Shown: piece by piece, positions 62,710-64,000 of the stretch
Numbering within the stretch: the first letter of the stretch is position 1
How the letters are laid out: the number at the start of each line of letters is the position of its first letter
Source: Chitinophagaceae bacterium 26-R-25
GTDB taxonomy: Bacteria; Bacteroidota; Bacteroidia; Chitinophagales; Chitinophagaceae
Length of the DNA: 64,000 nucleotides
NCBI GenBank assembly: GCA_029906195.1
Contig: JARWSJ010000001.1
Location: 186,001-250,000 of the forward strand
Direction: 5' to 3'
Notes under the pieces: generated by a model
What the model was told of the DNA's origin: nothing
Seen by the model: only the letters and a program-made list of their open reading frames with translations
Databases searched by the model: none
Position numbers and translations under genes: made by a program

Positions 62710-63492
62710 AATTCAATTTTTTTTTTGATGAATAAATTATGGAACCCTTACTGGCGGTTATTTGCATTGGCGCAAGGAGGAACGAAATAAAGGAAAGCCT
62801 TGTGCGATGGCACGTTGTGTTTATGTCGTAGTTCCTTGCCAGCCTATTGCAAATAGGCGCCTAACTTTTGGAATAATTGATGCATAAAAAAAACTAATCA
62901 GCGTAATCATCATACGAAAGGATCTTAGTTTGTCAGACTCATCAAAACTGATAGCGAACGTGCACTTGGAAAATTATCAACATATTTTTCGAAAACTCCC
63001 GAAGCCTATCATTGATCACCACCTTTTAATGCGAAGTTCAGTGTAGCAAGAAACCAAAAAGGCCATGTTGCTTCGTTTAAGTGACAATCAATTTTATAAA
63101 ATTAGCGGTACAAGTATTAATCTGGACCTGGCGGTGCGTGATTATTGTGCGTCATAGATCGACGAAAAAACACATCCTTCAATTCAGATTCTGAATATTG
63201 ATGAAGCAAGTCAAAAATCAACTACTGGTTAGTGTTAGTTCACGGTCTGAAATCGAATTGACTTTGATTAAAGAGAATGAGCCAGGGCGATCACTCCATG
63301 ATTTTATATTAGTTACAGTAACGATTCGCCGAAGGTTAAGCGTCATGGAGGTAAACAGCCTTGATTGCCTGGAATAGCAATCCATGTCACCCCGACGTAC
63401 AATGGCATCAGGACATAGGCTGAGCGTTTCCTTCATCAGCATCGCACTGTGCACGCCAATGGCCCTTGCTTCTTATCAATGATTACCTGGTT
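62710..63492. other. Gene-poor stretch of about 780 bp
   Basis: I see no convincing gene. A 30-codon frame at 63070-63162 (MLLRLSDNQFYKISGTSINL...) has a coding look but no context, and a 78-codon minus frame at 63218-63454 has none. The first 100 bp probably hold the RadC promoter. It may be remnant sequence from earlier insertions or deletions. Confidence 0.5.
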
Positions 63493-64000
63493 TTAGAAGA
63501 TTTTTTTAAACTCAGTGAATTTTTTGAAATAGTTAAGTACGTAATCTGTTTCTGCTTTGAATTCCTGTATTAACGGAGGTGGTACGGGAAAAGATGAAAT
63601 TTTTTTCTTATCCGTATAGATAGAAAAATAGCCGTCAATGTCATTCCAATAGAACCTGAAGTTTCTGCCGTTTTGTAATTGATTAATTTCTGTTTTGAAC
63701 TTATAGTTCAATTTTTGAAGTTGTTGTTTGGGGTGCTTGAATTTCAGCTGTACTCTATTAATCTGCCATTCTGTTTTTTCATCTTTGTTATGAAAGATGT
63801 CTACGTCAAATAGAACGTCGACGTTTTCCAGGTAATTGTGACAGGCAATAGATTCGTTGTCATAGATATCTGGAGCAATCTCGAATATCTTATTCTCATA
63901 TAGCGTATTGATCTTTTTGACAACTTCTTCCATTCGGATTTTTACATCTTTCAAGAATAGATAATTAAATCCTTCCTTGGTAATCTTGTTGCTTCTTTGT
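63493..64000 (-). CDS. Hypothetical protein, 5' end beyond the window
   Basis: The frame is open to the right edge (upstream codons read NKITKEGFNYLFLKDVKIRMEE), so the start is probably outside; TTG 63954 or ATG 63933 are possible internal starts. The visible part is a soluble alpha/beta protein with many Lys and aromatic residues (FEIAPDIYDNESIACHNYL, WQINRVQLKFKHPKQQLQKL, FYWNDIDGYFSIYTDKK). I do not recognise the family. Confidence 0.6.
   Translation of the reverse strand, partial: QRSNKITKEGFNYLFLKDVKIRMEEVVKKINTLYENKIFEIAPDIYDNESIACHNYLENVDVLFDVDIFHNKDEKTEWQINRVQLKFKHPKQQLQKLNYKFKTEINQLQNGRNFRFYWNDIDGYFSIYTDKKKISSFPVPPPLIQEFKAETDYVLNYFKKFTEFKKIF

Noticed and set aside
63218-63454. 78-codon minus-strand frame near the right end
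   Set aside because: No start context, no family pattern and no neighbouring operon; composition does not look coding.

Overview
Organism. The window looks like a Bacteroidota chromosome, most likely family Chitinophagaceae (inference). The support is secreted carbohydrate enzymes with AQ-type signal peptides, a propeller/Y_Y_Y/LuxR sensor-regulator, DUF2092/DUF6515 envelope genes, a CTnDOT-like tyrosine recombinase, Bacteroides-style mobilization genes and DUF6443-type RHS proteins. || 1-20 kb, chromosomal backbone. A plant-polysaccharide (xylan/xyloglucan-like) locus holds the end of a discoidin/Fn3 glycosidase, a rare GDSL + alpha/beta-hydrolase + GH71/99-like fusion, a GH3 beta-xylosidase-like enzyme, a GH31 alpha-xylosidase-like enzyme, a one-protein sensor/regulator and a GH5-CBM6 enzyme. 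These are followed by envelope genes (DUF2092, DUF6515), a PBP4-type DD-peptidase, cinA and a 2-oxoacid dehydrogenase E2 subunit. Most intergenic gaps here carry inverted repeats from several families. || 20.1-40.4 kb, mobile/accessory region. It starts at a tRNA-Lys(CTT) with a tyrosine recombinase just downstream. Then come an ORF6N gene, a conspicuously GC-rich FtsX/MacB permease gene, a TnsA-like nuclease plus SSB pair, small cargo genes (zinc-ribbon protein, DUF6922 orphan, M48-like peptidase with lipoprotein), an excisionase-like HTH gene with a broken copy 5.5 kb away, a cytosolic HtrA-like protease and a VIT1-like membrane protein with an outer-membrane partner. A mobilization block follows (VirD4/TraG coupling protein, HUH relaxase, MobA accessory protein, candidate oriT), then an IS110 element with a candidate bridge RNA. 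No type IV secretion channel genes are present, so transfer would need a helper. || 40.4-49 kb. An AraC regulator, an aldehyde dehydrogenase and a PKD/TolB-like lipoprotein precede a dinB-dnaE operon. Its DnaE is short and has a degenerate PHP domain, which suggests an error-prone polymerase pair. || 49-60.7 kb, the most interesting block. Five tightly packed genes encode a coiled-coil/beta-barrel envelope protein, a 1305-aa SpvB/YD-like protein ending in DUF5977, a glutathione-peroxidase-like protein without its catalytic cysteine, a 1439-aa RHS protein whose variable tip has a metzincin-like HxxxHxxxxxH site lacking the catalytic Glu, and an overlapping secreted candidate immunity protein. 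The block ends at a strong terminator, with a frameshifted small membrane protein beyond it. I read it as a Bacteroidota RHS polymorphic-toxin locus with its own envelope components. || 60.9-64 kb. An SRAP/HMCES-like gene is broken by a one-base frameshift that separates the catalytic Cys2 segment from the body. A RadC-type JAB gene, a gene-poor stretch and a partial gene running off the right edge follow.
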